A stretch of 12,153 bases of DNA from Bacteroidales bacterium (lineage in GTDB: Bacteria; Bacteroidota; Bacteroidia; Bacteroidales; UBA932): contig JAEDLE010000049.1 of assembly GCA_016295455.1 (NCBI GenBank), positions 1-12,153 of the forward strand, read 5' to 3'. Below the pieces are notes generated by a model, which did not search any database, was not told the DNA's origin, and was given only the letters and a program-made list of their open reading frames with translations. The position numbers and the translations under genes were made by a program. Each line of letters opens with the position of its first letter. The stretch's first letter is position 1. Below, piece by piece: positions 1-6,972 of the stretch.

Positions 1-150
1 GCAGTCCCGTATGAACCCGGCCTTGTTCTCCTTGCGCTCCAGCTGCGTCGCCATATCCCCGCTGAGGCGGAAAGAACACATCCTTCCGTCAGTCTTCGGG
101 CGTCCGGCGCCCGGTCTCGCGCCTCCGCGTCTCTTCCTGTTTTCTTCCAT
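1..150 (-). CDS. Small GARPGAGRPK-type putative DNA-binding protein, N-terminal part
   Basis: Reading the minus strand from an ATG at 150-148 gives 50 uninterrupted codons that run off the window edge. The N-terminus is very basic. Residues 10-19 are GARPGAGRPK, a motif common at the N-terminus of small phage, plasmid and Bacteroidota DNA-binding proteins. It is followed by FRLSGDMATQLE and KAGFIRDC (residues 27-50), which resembles the strand plus 'K-x-x-FIR-(D/E)' opening of ribbon-helix-helix proteins. An AGGAG about 5 nt upstream of the ATG (minus strand, about 155-159) supports this start. The gene is divergent from the dehydrogenase at 305. DNA binding is inferred from the motif and basicity; the C-terminus is not visible, so a relaxosome-like or antitoxin-like role cannot be decided. 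Confidence 0.6.
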   Translation of the reverse strand, partial: MEENRKRRGGARPGAGRPKTDGRMCSFRLSGDMATQLERKENKAGFIRDC

Positions 151-241
151 TTCACTCCTGCTTTTTGAAGATTCTCTACCGCAAGTTTAGTGAAAATTTT
201 GAAAAACGTAATACGGAAATCAAAAAAACTTTCCTCCAACC

Positions 242-272
242 TTGTGAAAGCCCTGCCATATTCATAAGTTTG
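242..272 (+). promoter_or_regulatory. Bacteroidota-type promoter of the dehydrogenase gene
   Basis: TTG at 242-244 and TAAGTTTG at 265-272 are separated by 20 nt, matching the Bacteroidota -33/-7 pattern (TTG...TAnnTTTG). The same spacing is seen upstream of pflB. Transcription would begin near 279, leaving a short leader before the ATG at 305 (or 323). The -7 element lies inside the loop and right arm of a small inverted repeat (252-277), so a regulator binding there could block it. Confidence 0.55.
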
Positions 273-277
273 GCAGG
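252..277. repeat. Inverted repeat overlapping the dehydrogenase promoter
   Basis: CCTGCCA (252-258) and TGGCAGG (271-277) are perfect 7-bp complementary arms separated by 12 nt. The right arm overlaps the putative -7 element, so this could be an operator. Chance occurrence is quite possible for arms this short. Confidence 0.3.
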
Positions 278-304
278 CCGGGACAAAACTCGGCAACAGA
301 AAAC

Positions 305-1162
305 ATGGAAGGCAATAGGAATATGGTAGTGCTGGTCACCGGTGCCAGCAGCGGAATGGGCTATCAGGCCGCCGCCATACTCGCCCGCAGAGGCTGGAAG
401 GTATATGCCGGAGCCCGCAGGCTGGAGAAAATGGAACCGCTCAGGAAATATGGCGTTACGCCCCTCGCTCTGGACGTCACTTCGGATGCGAGCGCGCAAG
501 GAGCTGTAGCACAGGTGATTCAGGCAGAGGGCCACATAGACGCCCTGGTCAACAACGCCGGCTACGGAGCCCTCGGACCCGTGGAATGCGTCAGCCTTGA
601 CGAGGCCCGCCGCCAGCTGGAGGTGAACCTGCTCGGCGTCGCCCGTATGACCTCCCTGGTTCTTCCGCATATGCGCCGGCAGCATTCGGGAAGAATCGTC
701 AACGTCTCCTCGATAGCCGGCAGGGCCACCATGCCGATGGCCGGGTGGTACAACGCCAGCAAATATGCCCTCGAAGCCCTGAGCGACGCAACCAGGATGG
801 AAGTCCGCCCGTACGGCATAAAGGTCGCCATAATCGAGCCGGGTGGCGTTCGCAGCGATTGGGGCATCATTGCGGCAGGCAAACTCAGGGAGTCCTCCGC
901 AGGCAGCGTATATGAGGACTTTGCCGCCAACGAGGCCGCCATATTCGAATGTATGTACAGCCGTAACCTCCTGAACCTGATGACTGGCGGCGAAAAGGCC
1001 GGAAAGGTCATAGCAAAGACTGTCTGCGCATCGAGGCCCCGCGCCCGCTACACTTTCGGACTGGGCAGCGGCGCAATCCGCGTGCTCCACGCCCTGCTCC
1101 CGGCAAAATGGCTCGACGCCATCCTCGTCACCATATTCTCCAAAGTGAAGCTCCGCACTTGA
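305..1162 (+). CDS. Short-chain dehydrogenase/reductase (classical SDR)
   Basis: A 285-residue Rossmann-fold oxidoreductase of the classical SDR family, cytoplasmic and NAD(P)-dependent. The dinucleotide-binding motif TGASSGMG is at residues 12-19, the acidic LDV at 56-58, NNAG at 83-86, and the catalytic tetrad is complete: N108, S136, Y149, K153 (YNASK). The region after residue 180 (EPGGVRSDW onward) is the variable substrate-binding part. Its pattern resembles the 17-beta-hydroxysteroid-dehydrogenase-like SDRs, but no substrate can be named. The internal ATG at 323 (M7, directly before VVLVTGASSG) is an equally good start, because most family members have only 4-6 residues before the TGxxxGxG motif. 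No signal peptide or membrane segment is seen. The gene has its own promoter, and its stop codon at 1160-1162 overlaps the -33 region of pflB. Confidence 0.9.
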   Translation: MEGNRNMVVLVTGASSGMGYQAAAILARRGWKVYAGARRLEKMEPLRKYGVTPLALDVTSDASAQGAVAQVIQAEGHIDALVNNAGYGALGPVECVSLDEARRQLEVNLLGVARMTSLVLPHMRRQHSGRIVNVSSIAGRATMPMAGWYNASKYALEALSDATRMEVRPYGIKVAIIEPGGVRSDWGIIAAGKLRESSAGSVYEDFAANEAAIFECMYSRNLLNLMTGGEKAGKVIAKTVCASRPRARYTFGLGSGAIRVLHALLPAKWLDAILVTIFSKVKLRT

Positions 1163-1189
1163 AGAGCATCCTTTTTTGTATTATCTTTG
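1159..1189 (+). promoter_or_regulatory. Bacteroidota-type promoter of the pflB-pflA operon
   Basis: TTG at 1159-1161 and TATCTTTG at 1182-1189, spaced by 20 nt, match TTG-N20-TAnnTTTG. The start point would be near 1196, giving a leader of about 17 nt before the pflB ATG at 1213, with no Shine-Dalgarno sequence (typical of this phylum). The -33 element overlaps the stop codon of the dehydrogenase gene. Confidence 0.7.
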
Positions 1190-1212
1190 TGGTTTGAACA
1201 CCATAATATCAT

Positions 1213-3453
1213 ATGAAACTCAGCAATCAACTGACAAGCTTCGACGGATTCATCTGGAAGCGCGAAATCAACGTACGCGACTTCATCCAGCACAACTACA
1301 CACCTTATGAGGGCGACGAATCGTTCCTCGCCGGACCGACGGAAAAGACGCTCAAACTGTGGGAGGAACTCTCCGGACTCTTCAAGGTCGAGAGGGAAAA
1401 AGGCGTATATGACGCCGAGACCAGGCTCCCGCAGAGCATAACCACCTACGGCCCGGGCTATATCGACAGGGAAAATGAAGTGATAGTCGGACTCCAGACC
1501 GATGCGCCACTGAAAAGAGGCATATTCCCGAAGGGAGGCATAAGGATGGTGGAATCCGCGCTCAAGGCATATGGCTACGAACTCGACCCTTCGACCAAAG
1601 AAATATACACCAAGTACCGCAAGACCCACAACGAAGGCGTCTTTTCGGCATATACCGCAGACATCAGGGCCGCAAGGCACTCCCACATCATCACCGGTCT
1701 TCCTGACGCATACGGCAGGGGACGCATAATCGGCGATTACAGAAGAGTGGCGCTCTACGGTGTGAACAACCTCATAGAAGAGAAGAAACGCTTCCTCGAC
1801 AGACTTGATATCCAGGAAATTACGGAAGAATGCATAAGGCAGCGCGAGGAAGTCAGCGAGCAGATAAACGCCCTGAAGGACTTCGTGAAGATGTGCGCAT
1901 CCTACGGTTTCGACGTGACCAGGCCGGCGCAGAACGCCCGTGAGGCGGTGCAGTTCGTCTACTTCGCCTACCTCGCCGCAGTCAAGGACCAGGACGGCGC
2001 CGCAATGTCCATAGGCCGCATCAGCACCTTCCTCGACATATTCATTGAAAGAGACCTCAAGGAAGGGGTGCTGACCGAGGAGGAGGCGCAGGAGCTCATA
2101 GACCAGATGGTGATCAAGCTCCGCATCGTCCGCTTCCTCAGGACTCCGGAGTACAACGACCTCTTCTCCGGCGACCCTGTGTGGGTGACCGCATCCGAAG
2201 GCGGCATGGGCATAGACGGACGCACCCTCGTGACAAAGACCTGCTTCCGCATGCTCCACACCCTCGAGAACCTCGGACCGGCCCCTGAGCCGAACCTTAC
2301 CGTCCTCTGGTCGGAGCGTCTGCCGCAGGCCTGGAAGCGCTACTGCGCGAAGATATCCATAAAGACCAGCGCAATCCAGTACGAGAACGACGACCTCATG
2401 CGCGTTGAATATGGCGACGACTACGGCATAGCCTGCTGCGTTTCCCCTATGCGCATAGGGAAGCAGATGCAGTTCTTCGGTGCCCGCGCGAACCTCGCCA
2501 AGTGCCTGCTCTACGCCATCAACGGCGGCCGCGACGAGATTAGCGGCGAGCAGATTTCCCCTGCATATGCCCCTGTGACAGGCGATTATCTTGAATATGA
2601 CGACGTGATGGACAAGTTCGAGCAGATGATGCGCTGGCTTGCGAAGGTCTATGTCAACGCCCTCAAGATCATACACTACATGCACGACAAGTATGACTAT
2701 GAGGCATTTGAGATGGCCCTGCACGACGGGGACGTGATGCGTACCAGGGCCACGGGCATAGCGGGCCTTTCCATCGTTGCCGATTCGCTCGCCGCCATCA
2801 AGTTCGGAAAGGTGCGTGTGATACGTGACGAAAGAGGCCTTGCTGTAGGCTTCGAGAATGAAGGCGAGCCGTATGTGCCTTTCGGAAACAACGACGACAG
2901 GACTGATGCTCTCGCCCTGATGGTCACCGAAAAGTTCATGGAATTCCTCCGCCAGCACGAGACCTACCGCAACGCTGTGCCGACCCAGTCCCTGCTGACC
3001 ATAACCTCCAACGTGGTCTACGGCAAGAAGACAGGAGCGACCCCGGACGGCAGACCTGCGGGCGTACCTTTCGCTCCGGGAGCAAACCCGATGAACGGAC
3101 GCGATGTAAAAGGCGCGGTGGCAGCCCTCGCATCAGTGGCAAAACTGCCGTTCCAGCACTCCCAGGACGGAATTTCATATACCTTCGCCATAAGCCCTGC
3201 GACGCTCGGCAAGGGCGACGACGTCAAGATAGACAACCTGGTAGGTCTTATGGACGGCTACTTCACCCCTGACGGAGGACATCACCTCAATGTGAACGTC
3301 TTCGACAGGGATCTGCTCCTTGACGCGATGGACCATCCGGAGAAATACCCTCAGCTGACCATAAGGGTATCCGGCTATGCGGTCAACTTCATCAAGCTGA
3401 CCCGTGACCAGCAGCTCGACGTCATATCCAGGACCATAAACCAGACACTGTAG
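1213..3453 (+). CDS. pflB: Formate C-acetyltransferase (pyruvate formate-lyase)
   Basis: A 746-residue glycyl-radical enzyme that converts pyruvate and CoA to acetyl-CoA and formate in fermenting cells; it is cytoplasmic and oxygen-sensitive. The length is close to the family norm (about 740-760). The adjacent catalytic cysteines are C408-C409 in ACCVSPM, and the radical-bearing glycine is G721 in RVSGYAVNF near the C-terminus. The conserved ITGLPDAYGRG block is also present. Together these identify true PFL rather than a choline- or glycerol-type paralogue, which carries a single Cys-x-Glu motif. No frameshift or missing residue is visible. pflA follows after 3 nt, so the pair is one operon. 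No focA-type formate channel is present next to it, unlike in enterobacteria. Confidence 0.98.
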   Translation: MKLSNQLTSFDGFIWKREINVRDFIQHNYTPYEGDESFLAGPTEKTLKLWEELSGLFKVEREKGVYDAETRLPQSITTYGPGYIDRENEVIVGLQTDAPLKRGIFPKGGIRMVESALKAYGYELDPSTKEIYTKYRKTHNEGVFSAYTADIRAARHSHIITGLPDAYGRGRIIGDYRRVALYGVNNLIEEKKRFLDRLDIQEITEECIRQREEVSEQINALKDFVKMCASYGFDVTRPAQNAREAVQFVYFAYLAAVKDQDGAAMSIGRISTFLDIFIERDLKEGVLTEEEAQELIDQMVIKLRIVRFLRTPEYNDLFSGDPVWVTASEGGMGIDGRTLVTKTCFRMLHTLENLGPAPEPNLTVLWSERLPQAWKRYCAKISIKTSAIQYENDDLMRVEYGDDYGIACCVSPMRIGKQMQFFGARANLAKCLLYAINGGRDEISGEQISPAYAPVTGDYLEYDDVMDKFEQMMRWLAKVYVNALKIIHYMHDKYDYEAFEMALHDGDVMRTRATGIAGLSIVADSLAAIKFGKVRVIRDERGLAVGFENEGEPYVPFGNNDDRTDALALMVTEKFMEFLRQHETYRNAVPTQSLLTITSNVVYGKKTGATPDGRPAGVPFAPGANPMNGRDVKGAVAALASVAKLPFQHSQDGISYTFAISPATLGKGDDVKIDNLVGLMDGYFTPDGGHHLNVNVFDRDLLLDAMDHPEKYPQLTIRVSGYAVNFIKLTRDQQLDVISRTINQTL

Positions 3454-3456
3454 AAT

Positions 3457-4224
3457 ATGGTCACCGGGAGGACGCTTCCCCAGGATGGCAGGGTTTTGAG
3501 GGGAAGAATCCATTCTCTTGAAAGTTTCGGTACGGTGGACGGCCCCGGCATAAGGTTCGTAAGCTTTATGCAGGGCTGTCCCCTGCGTTGCCGTTTCTGC
3601 CACAACCCCGATACATGGGACTGCTCGGCGCCGGGACAGTACCTGATGACCCCTGAAGAACTCCTGGCCGAGACTTTGCGCTACCGCAGTTTCATCCGTA
3701 GGGGCGGAGTTACCGTCAGCGGGGGAGAACCGTTGCTGCAGGCAGAGTTCGTTCGGAGATATTTCGCCCTGTGTCAGGAAAATGGACTGCATACTGCCCT
3801 CGATACCTCCGGAGGGGTCTTCAGCCCTGAGGCGCTCGCGGTTCTGGATCATACCGACCTGGTCCTGCTGGACATAAAGACGGTGGATGACGCATTCCAC
3901 AAAGCCTGGACCGGGGTCACTCGCGAAAACAACCGGCGCTTCCTAGACCACCTTCAGGCCATAGGCAAGCCCGTCTGGATACGCCAGGTGATGGTTCCGG
4001 GCTACACTTCAGGCCAGGCCTACCTCGAGCGGCTTGCCGACTACCTGAAACCATATTCAGTGGTGGAGCGCATCGAACTGCTCCCGTACCACACCATGGG
4101 CATTTACAAATACCGTGAACTCGGCATCCCGTATCCCCTTGAGGGCATAGACGCGATGACCGCCTCTGAAGCCTCCGCCGCCCGCGACTACCTCCGCACC
4201 CTGGTGGATGTCGAGGTGGGGTAG
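3457..4224 (+). CDS. pflA: Pyruvate formate-lyase activating enzyme (radical SAM)
   Basis: A 255-residue radical SAM protein that generates the glycyl radical on PFL by hydrogen abstraction with 5'-deoxyadenosyl radical. The 4Fe-4S-binding C41-x3-C45-x2-C48 (QGCPLRCRFCHNPDTW) is preceded by the typical FGTVDGPGIRFV. The SAM-contacting GGE is at residues 89-91 (VSGGEPLLQ). The C-terminal LLPYHTMGIYKY segment is also characteristic. There is no extra ferredoxin-like 8Fe domain, as expected for PflA rather than the activases of choline or glycerol enzymes. It starts 3 nt after pflB and is co-transcribed with it. The first 15 residues are not conserved-looking, but no better downstream start is apparent. 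Confidence 0.96.
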   Translation: MVTGRTLPQDGRVLRGRIHSLESFGTVDGPGIRFVSFMQGCPLRCRFCHNPDTWDCSAPGQYLMTPEELLAETLRYRSFIRRGGVTVSGGEPLLQAEFVRRYFALCQENGLHTALDTSGGVFSPEALAVLDHTDLVLLDIKTVDDAFHKAWTGVTRENNRRFLDHLQAIGKPVWIRQVMVPGYTSGQAYLERLADYLKPYSVVERIELLPYHTMGIYKYRELGIPYPLEGIDAMTASEASAARDYLRTLVDVEVG

Positions 4225-4244
4225 GGTATATGAAATAAAGAAGA

Positions 4245-4266
4245 GACCGACCCAAAAGGGTCGGTC
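4245..4266 (-). terminator. Rho-independent terminator of the Rpn-type nuclease gene
   Basis: GACCGACCC (4245-4253) and GGGTCGGTC (4258-4266) form a perfect 9-bp GC-rich stem with an AAAA loop. On the minus strand the stem is followed by the T-rich run TCTTCTTTATTTC, so it is a good terminator for the gene ending at 4280. On the plus strand it also lies 21 nt after the pflA stop and may act there, but no T-run follows in that direction. Confidence 0.8.
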
Positions 4267-4279
4267 AATACCCGCAGAC

Positions 4280-5194
4280 TTATCGTTTGAGTTTCTCTAT
4301 TTCGCTGATATCCAGCTTTGTAATCTCAGCTACCAGTTTGGGGTCCATGCCACGGTCCAGCATCTCCAATGCAATATTTCTTGCGGATTCAGCCTTGCCT
4401 TTGGCCAAACCTTTCATTTCTCCTTTAGCCATACCTTCTTCCATCCCCTCCCTGAACTTCTGATTAATTATCGAATTGTAATCCCTCTGGTCTTTCATAA
4501 GCGCTCTGTAATATTGTTTCTTTTCCGGAGTGAAACCGGCGATGGCGCAGGCATCGGCAAGACCGGTGATGAAGGGTCTGGAATCCATATTCGATGGCAG
4601 GGAGTCACATTCCCAACCGTGCTTGAACCAGAAGAACAGCCAGTCCTGTTCGCTTGCGCATTCCCGGGCGTCCTTGCGGAAGCGGCCCAGTTCCGCAAAG
4701 ATAATATTAATTGTCGGCGGCGCAAGTTCGCCCGTATTTTTCTCAGTGAAAGCATATTCTGAAATGAAGCGCCCGTCATTCCACAGCTTTTCGTCCTCGT
4801 GCGGCAGCGACTCCTCCATGATCGCGATGAGATAGACCGGCTTGAGCAGCCCGTAGTCCTCCGCGGCAACCAGTTCATCGTGAAACAGTCCGCTCGCATA
4901 GAACACGCACCTTTCGAAGAAAGTCCCCGTGCCGACCCTCTGCACCTCGACGGAAAATGTCCGCCCCTGCTCATCCTGGCAGACAAGGTCCAGGATAGTT
5001 TTCTTTCCGAATATGGTATCGATATGCTGCTCCCTGTCAAGGTAGGCCACAATGTCCGAGACCTTGGCCTCGGCGGGAAGCAGGGAATTGATGAGGAAGA
5101 TGAGCAGGTCCTTGTTCTGCCTGTCGGCAAACACTGCCTTGAATCCGGCGTCGGACATGAGGTCGACATAAGTCTGGGGTTTTGAAGCTTTCAT
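4280..5194 (-). CDS. Rpn-family PD-(D/E)XK nuclease ('PD-(D/E)XK nuclease family transposase')
   Basis: A 304-residue protein of the Rpn/transposase-like nuclease group that is abundant and often multicopy in Bacteroidota. The N-terminal block has the family order: an FKAVF segment (18-22), NKDLLIFLINSLLP (27-40), YLDREQ (51-56), then the nuclease core KTILDLVCQDEQGRTFSVEVQ with D69 and E83-x-Q85 (the ExQ variant of the PD-(D/E)XK signature), and FFERCVFYASGLFHDEL. The C-terminal tail from about 245 on is charged with repeated Glu/Lys/Gly/Met (REGMEEGMAKGEMKGLAKGK) and ends in an amphipathic helical segment, as usual in this family. Known Rpn proteins cut DNA and promote RecA-independent recombination; transposition as such is not shown. 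The frame stays open upstream to about 5488, but the family start is the MKASKPQTYVD methionine at 5194. The gene converges on pflA and has its own terminator. No clear TAnnTTTG promoter was found upstream. Confidence 0.88.
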   Translation of the reverse strand: MKASKPQTYVDLMSDAGFKAVFADRQNKDLLIFLINSLLPAEAKVSDIVAYLDREQHIDTIFGKKTILDLVCQDEQGRTFSVEVQRVGTGTFFERCVFYASGLFHDELVAAEDYGLLKPVYLIAIMEESLPHEDEKLWNDGRFISEYAFTEKNTGELAPPTINIIFAELGRFRKDARECASEQDWLFFWFKHGWECDSLPSNMDSRPFITGLADACAIAGFTPEKKQYYRALMKDQRDYNSIINQKFREGMEEGMAKGEMKGLAKGKAESARNIALEMLDRGMDPKLVAEITKLDISEIEKLKR

Positions 5195-5335
5195 AGTCAA
5201 ACGGTTACATTTGTTATGCGGCAATACTCCCATCCGTTCGCCCCTGCCGCCCGAACCGTCCGGAGAGGCCCTCTGATGAGCCTCGCCCGCAAGGTATGGA
5301 CAATTATCCGTTTCCTGCAAAGAATAAACGATTAG

Positions 5336-5461
5336 TTTGAAATCGCCTGTAATTACACCATTCCGAAGGATTCCAAGAAGGTTATCGCAGCGGGAAAAGC
5401 TATCAAGCTCCCGACTTTTGACGGCAAGGGTTCCAAGACCAACTGGAAGACCAGTTTGTAG
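5336..5461 (+). pseudogene. Possible 3' remnant of an unidentified gene
   Basis: An open frame of 41 codons (from just after a TAG at 5333-5335 to a TAG at 5459-5461) with no ATG or GTG in frame. It encodes a lysine-rich peptide including PKDSKKVIAAGKAIKLPTFD (starting 10 residues in) and ends NWKTSL. Composition and codon use look coding-like, and a strong hairpin with a short T-run lies about 30 nt downstream, as expected for the 3' end of a gene. I do not recognise the family. Alternatively this is random open sequence. Confidence 0.25.
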
Positions 5462-5492
5462 TCTATAACCCACTTCCAACCATATCAAAAGT

Positions 5493-5529
5493 GTATGCTC
5501 TCATGGTCAGCTTGACTTTGAGGGCATAC
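5493..5529 (+). terminator. Strong hairpin, probable terminator of the upstream remnant
   Basis: Arms GTATGCTCTCA (5493-5503) and TGAGGGCATAC (5519-5529) pair over 11 bp with one T-G wobble. The loop can itself pair (GTCA 5506-5509 with TGAC 5513-5516), giving a nearly continuous stem with a GCT triloop. It is followed by TGTTTTCTC. It may end transcription from the left so that the cassette is isolated, or be a palindromic repeat element. Confidence 0.5.
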
Positions 5530-5544
5530 TGTTTTCTCAAAATG

Positions 5545-5577
5545 TTGTAAAAACGTAGTCCACCTACGTAATTCCAA
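5545..5577. repeat. 33-bp direct repeat, left copy
   Basis: Matches 8868-8900 in the same orientation at 31 of 33 positions. The first 22 bases are identical; the mismatches are at 5567 and 5569. This copy contains the inverted repeat ACGTAGTCCACCTACGT (5553-5569; 6-bp arms, 5-nt centre), which is degraded in the right copy. It lies 22 nt upstream of the first gene of the cassette, and the two copies bracket the cassette exactly. Confidence 0.85.
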
Positions 5578-5586
5578 AGATTTGCT

Positions 5587-5594
5587 TACATTTG
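5587..5594 (+). promoter_or_regulatory. Putative -7 element for the four-gene cassette
   Basis: TACATTTG matches TAnnTTTG, but it ends only 4 nt before the ATG at 5599 and there is no TTG at the usual 20-nt distance upstream. If used, it would give a leaderless or nearly leaderless transcript starting at ATGATG. The true promoter may instead lie farther upstream. Confidence 0.35.
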
Positions 5595-5598
5595 CAAT

Positions 5599-6504
5599 AT
5601 GATGACGTGCAGGAAATACAAGGTCGCGGGACATCTCTTCAGCGTCCGCGCCGACGACGGTGACCGGATATGGGAGCAGATGCAGGAGAGTTATTCCCCT
5701 TTCGGGACCGATGAGGTGGGGGAGGAGCGCTTCTGCCTGACCATAGTCTCAAGTCTGCCCCGTATGGACGGGGAACTGGTCTACAGCAATGCAGGAGAGG
5801 CTGAAGAAGGCTTTCCCGACATCGCCTTGTATAAGGGAGAGGACGGCCTGCTCTTCGAAATCACCCAGCCCGGCTCGGACAAGATGAACGCCCGCCTGCT
5901 GGTGATGCGCAAAGATTCACTCCGCGCCTTCCTTTTGCTTGACGGCCGCGAAATCGACAGATGGTTCAGCTTCACCTCCGCGATGAACATATGCTACATA
6001 ATGTCCACTTCGGCATACTCGACGGAACTGATGCACGCCTCATCCGTAATCTACAAGGGCTGGGCATACATCTTTCTCGGCAAGAGCGGCACAGGCAAGA
6101 GCACGCACAGCCGTATGTGGAAGAAAGCCCTCGGAGATGTTGTGCTGATGAACGACGACCATCCGGTACTCCGCGTGGAGGAGGACGGCACAGTGCGGGC
6201 ATATGGCTCCCCGTGGAGCGGGAAAACCCCTTGCTACAAGAACATCTCCGCCCCTCTCGGCGGCATAATACGCATAATCAGAGCACCTTACAACAAGGCG
6301 ACCAGTCAATCTCCACTTCAGGCATATGCCTCATTGAGATCATCCTGCAGCCTGTTGAACTGGAACGATGACCTGGCCGAAGGCCGTCACGCCTGCCTTG
6401 AGAGCATAGTCGCAAAAGTGCCGTCGTACGAGATGGAATGCCTCCCGGACGAGGATGCGGGCAGGGTGTGCTGTGAGGCGGTGCAGAGAAAGGAAATCAT
6501 ATGA
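5599..6504 (+). CDS. HPr-kinase-like (HprK-related) P-loop kinase of a peptide-maturation cassette
   Basis: A 301-residue protein with an HPr kinase/phosphorylase-like C-terminal domain. The Walker A P-loop is GKSGTGKST at residues 161-169, followed by an acidic pair in MNDDHPVLR (D186-D187) and YGSPWSGKT (202-210). That last motif is typical of HprK-related kinases found in lasso-peptide and other RiPP clusters rather than of true HprK. Residues 1 to about 145 form a separate N-terminal region without a recognisable domain (YKVAGHLFSV near the start is family-like). Relatives in some lasso clusters phosphorylate the peptide; here the substrate is unknown and that role is inferred. There is no HPr-type PTS gene nearby. 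It is the first gene of the cassette, and its TGA overlaps the next ATG by 4 nt. ATG 5602 is an alternative start (ATGATG). Confidence 0.8.
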   Translation: MMTCRKYKVAGHLFSVRADDGDRIWEQMQESYSPFGTDEVGEERFCLTIVSSLPRMDGELVYSNAGEAEEGFPDIALYKGEDGLLFEITQPGSDKMNARLLVMRKDSLRAFLLLDGREIDRWFSFTSAMNICYIMSTSAYSTELMHASSVIYKGWAYIFLGKSGTGKSTHSRMWKKALGDVVLMNDDHPVLRVEEDGTVRAYGSPWSGKTPCYKNISAPLGGIIRIIRAPYNKATSQSPLQAYASLRSSCSLLNWNDDLAEGRHACLESIVAKVPSYEMECLPDEDAGRVCCEAVQRKEII

Positions 6505-6965
6505 CAACCAGGTCGGTTCCAAACAACATAATGATTCCGCAGGTAGCTGAACTGGTGGCAGAAGGCTGCGAAGTCGAGATCATCGCGCGCGGGAACAGCA
6601 TGTTGCCCTTCATAAGGGACAGGAAAGACAGCGTGGTGCTGGGCCCCTTCACGAGCATACGTCCCATGGATATAGCCCTGGTCCGTATGCCTGGAGACAA
6701 GTACGTGATGCACAGGGTGATAGAGCTCAAGGGTGATATGGTCACCCTTATGGGTGACGGCAACATACGCGGCATTGAAATATGCCGGCGTCAAGACGTG
6801 CTCGCCATCGCCTGTGCCATACTCAGAAACGGAAAAAGGATAGACTGCCACGGGCGCAGTCATATGCTCAAAGCCCGTATATGGTTCACACTGAGACCTG
6901 TACGCAGGATACTCCTGGCCATATACAGAAGATTGCCCGGAACCATATATAAGGAAAAAGAATAA
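6501..6965 (+). CDS. S24/S26-family serine peptidase (signal-peptidase-like)
   Basis: A 154-residue protein with the catalytic-serine motif ARGNSMLPF (S33), a downstream MHRVIE (H71) and MGDGN (D86). The Ser-His-Asp arrangement resembles SipW/eukaryotic-type signal peptidases, in which His replaces the general-base Lys of bacterial LepB. There is no N-terminal membrane anchor. The C-terminal about 35 residues are strongly basic with hydrophobic positions (LKARIWFTLRPVRRILLAIY), which might associate with the inner membrane face. Small S24/S26 proteins of this sort occur beside PqqD and HprK-like genes in Bacteroidota RiPP-like clusters. A role in cleaving a leader peptide is inferred, not shown. 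It is translationally coupled to the kinase gene (ATGA overlap) and lies 7 nt before the PqqD-like gene. Confidence 0.8.
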   Translation: MTTRSVPNNIMIPQVAELVAEGCEVEIIARGNSMLPFIRDRKDSVVLGPFTSIRPMDIALVRMPGDKYVMHRVIELKGDMVTLMGDGNIRGIEICRRQDVLAIACAILRNGKRIDCHGRSHMLKARIWFTLRPVRRILLAIYRRLPGTIYKEKE

Positions 6966-6972
6966 ACTGAAT

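Larger units (their letters stand above)
5195..5598. other. Gene-poor junction region between nuclease and RiPP-like cassette
   Basis: About 400 bp with no intact gene on either strand. It holds the untranslated upstream region of the nuclease gene (5195 to about 5330), an orphan 41-codon open frame on the plus strand (5336-5461), a strong hairpin (5493-5529), the first copy of a 33-bp direct repeat (5545-5577) and a TAnnTTTG box just before the kinase gene. The mix of a start-less coding fragment with a terminator-like hairpin and a repeat end suggests past recombination here. Confidence 0.5.

Noticed and set aside
176..1090. Long open frame on the minus strand opposite the dehydrogenase gene
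   Set aside because: It is antisense to a gene with a complete SDR motif set and encodes no recognisable domain; a by-product of GC-rich codon use.
1048..2958. 636-codon open frame antisense to pflB
   Set aside because: The plus strand encodes a full, motif-complete PFL; the reverse frame has His/Val/Leu-rich composition typical of antisense shadow.
5276..5335. 19-codon ATG-initiated frame, considered as a RiPP precursor
   Set aside because: No ribosome binding site, no leader-like or core-like features, and it ends 264 nt before the cassette; too weak to call.
5195..5488. Upstream extension of the Rpn nuclease frame by 98 codons
   Set aside because: The extension shows no family similarity and is antisense to other elements; the typical family N-terminus begins at the methionine at 5194.
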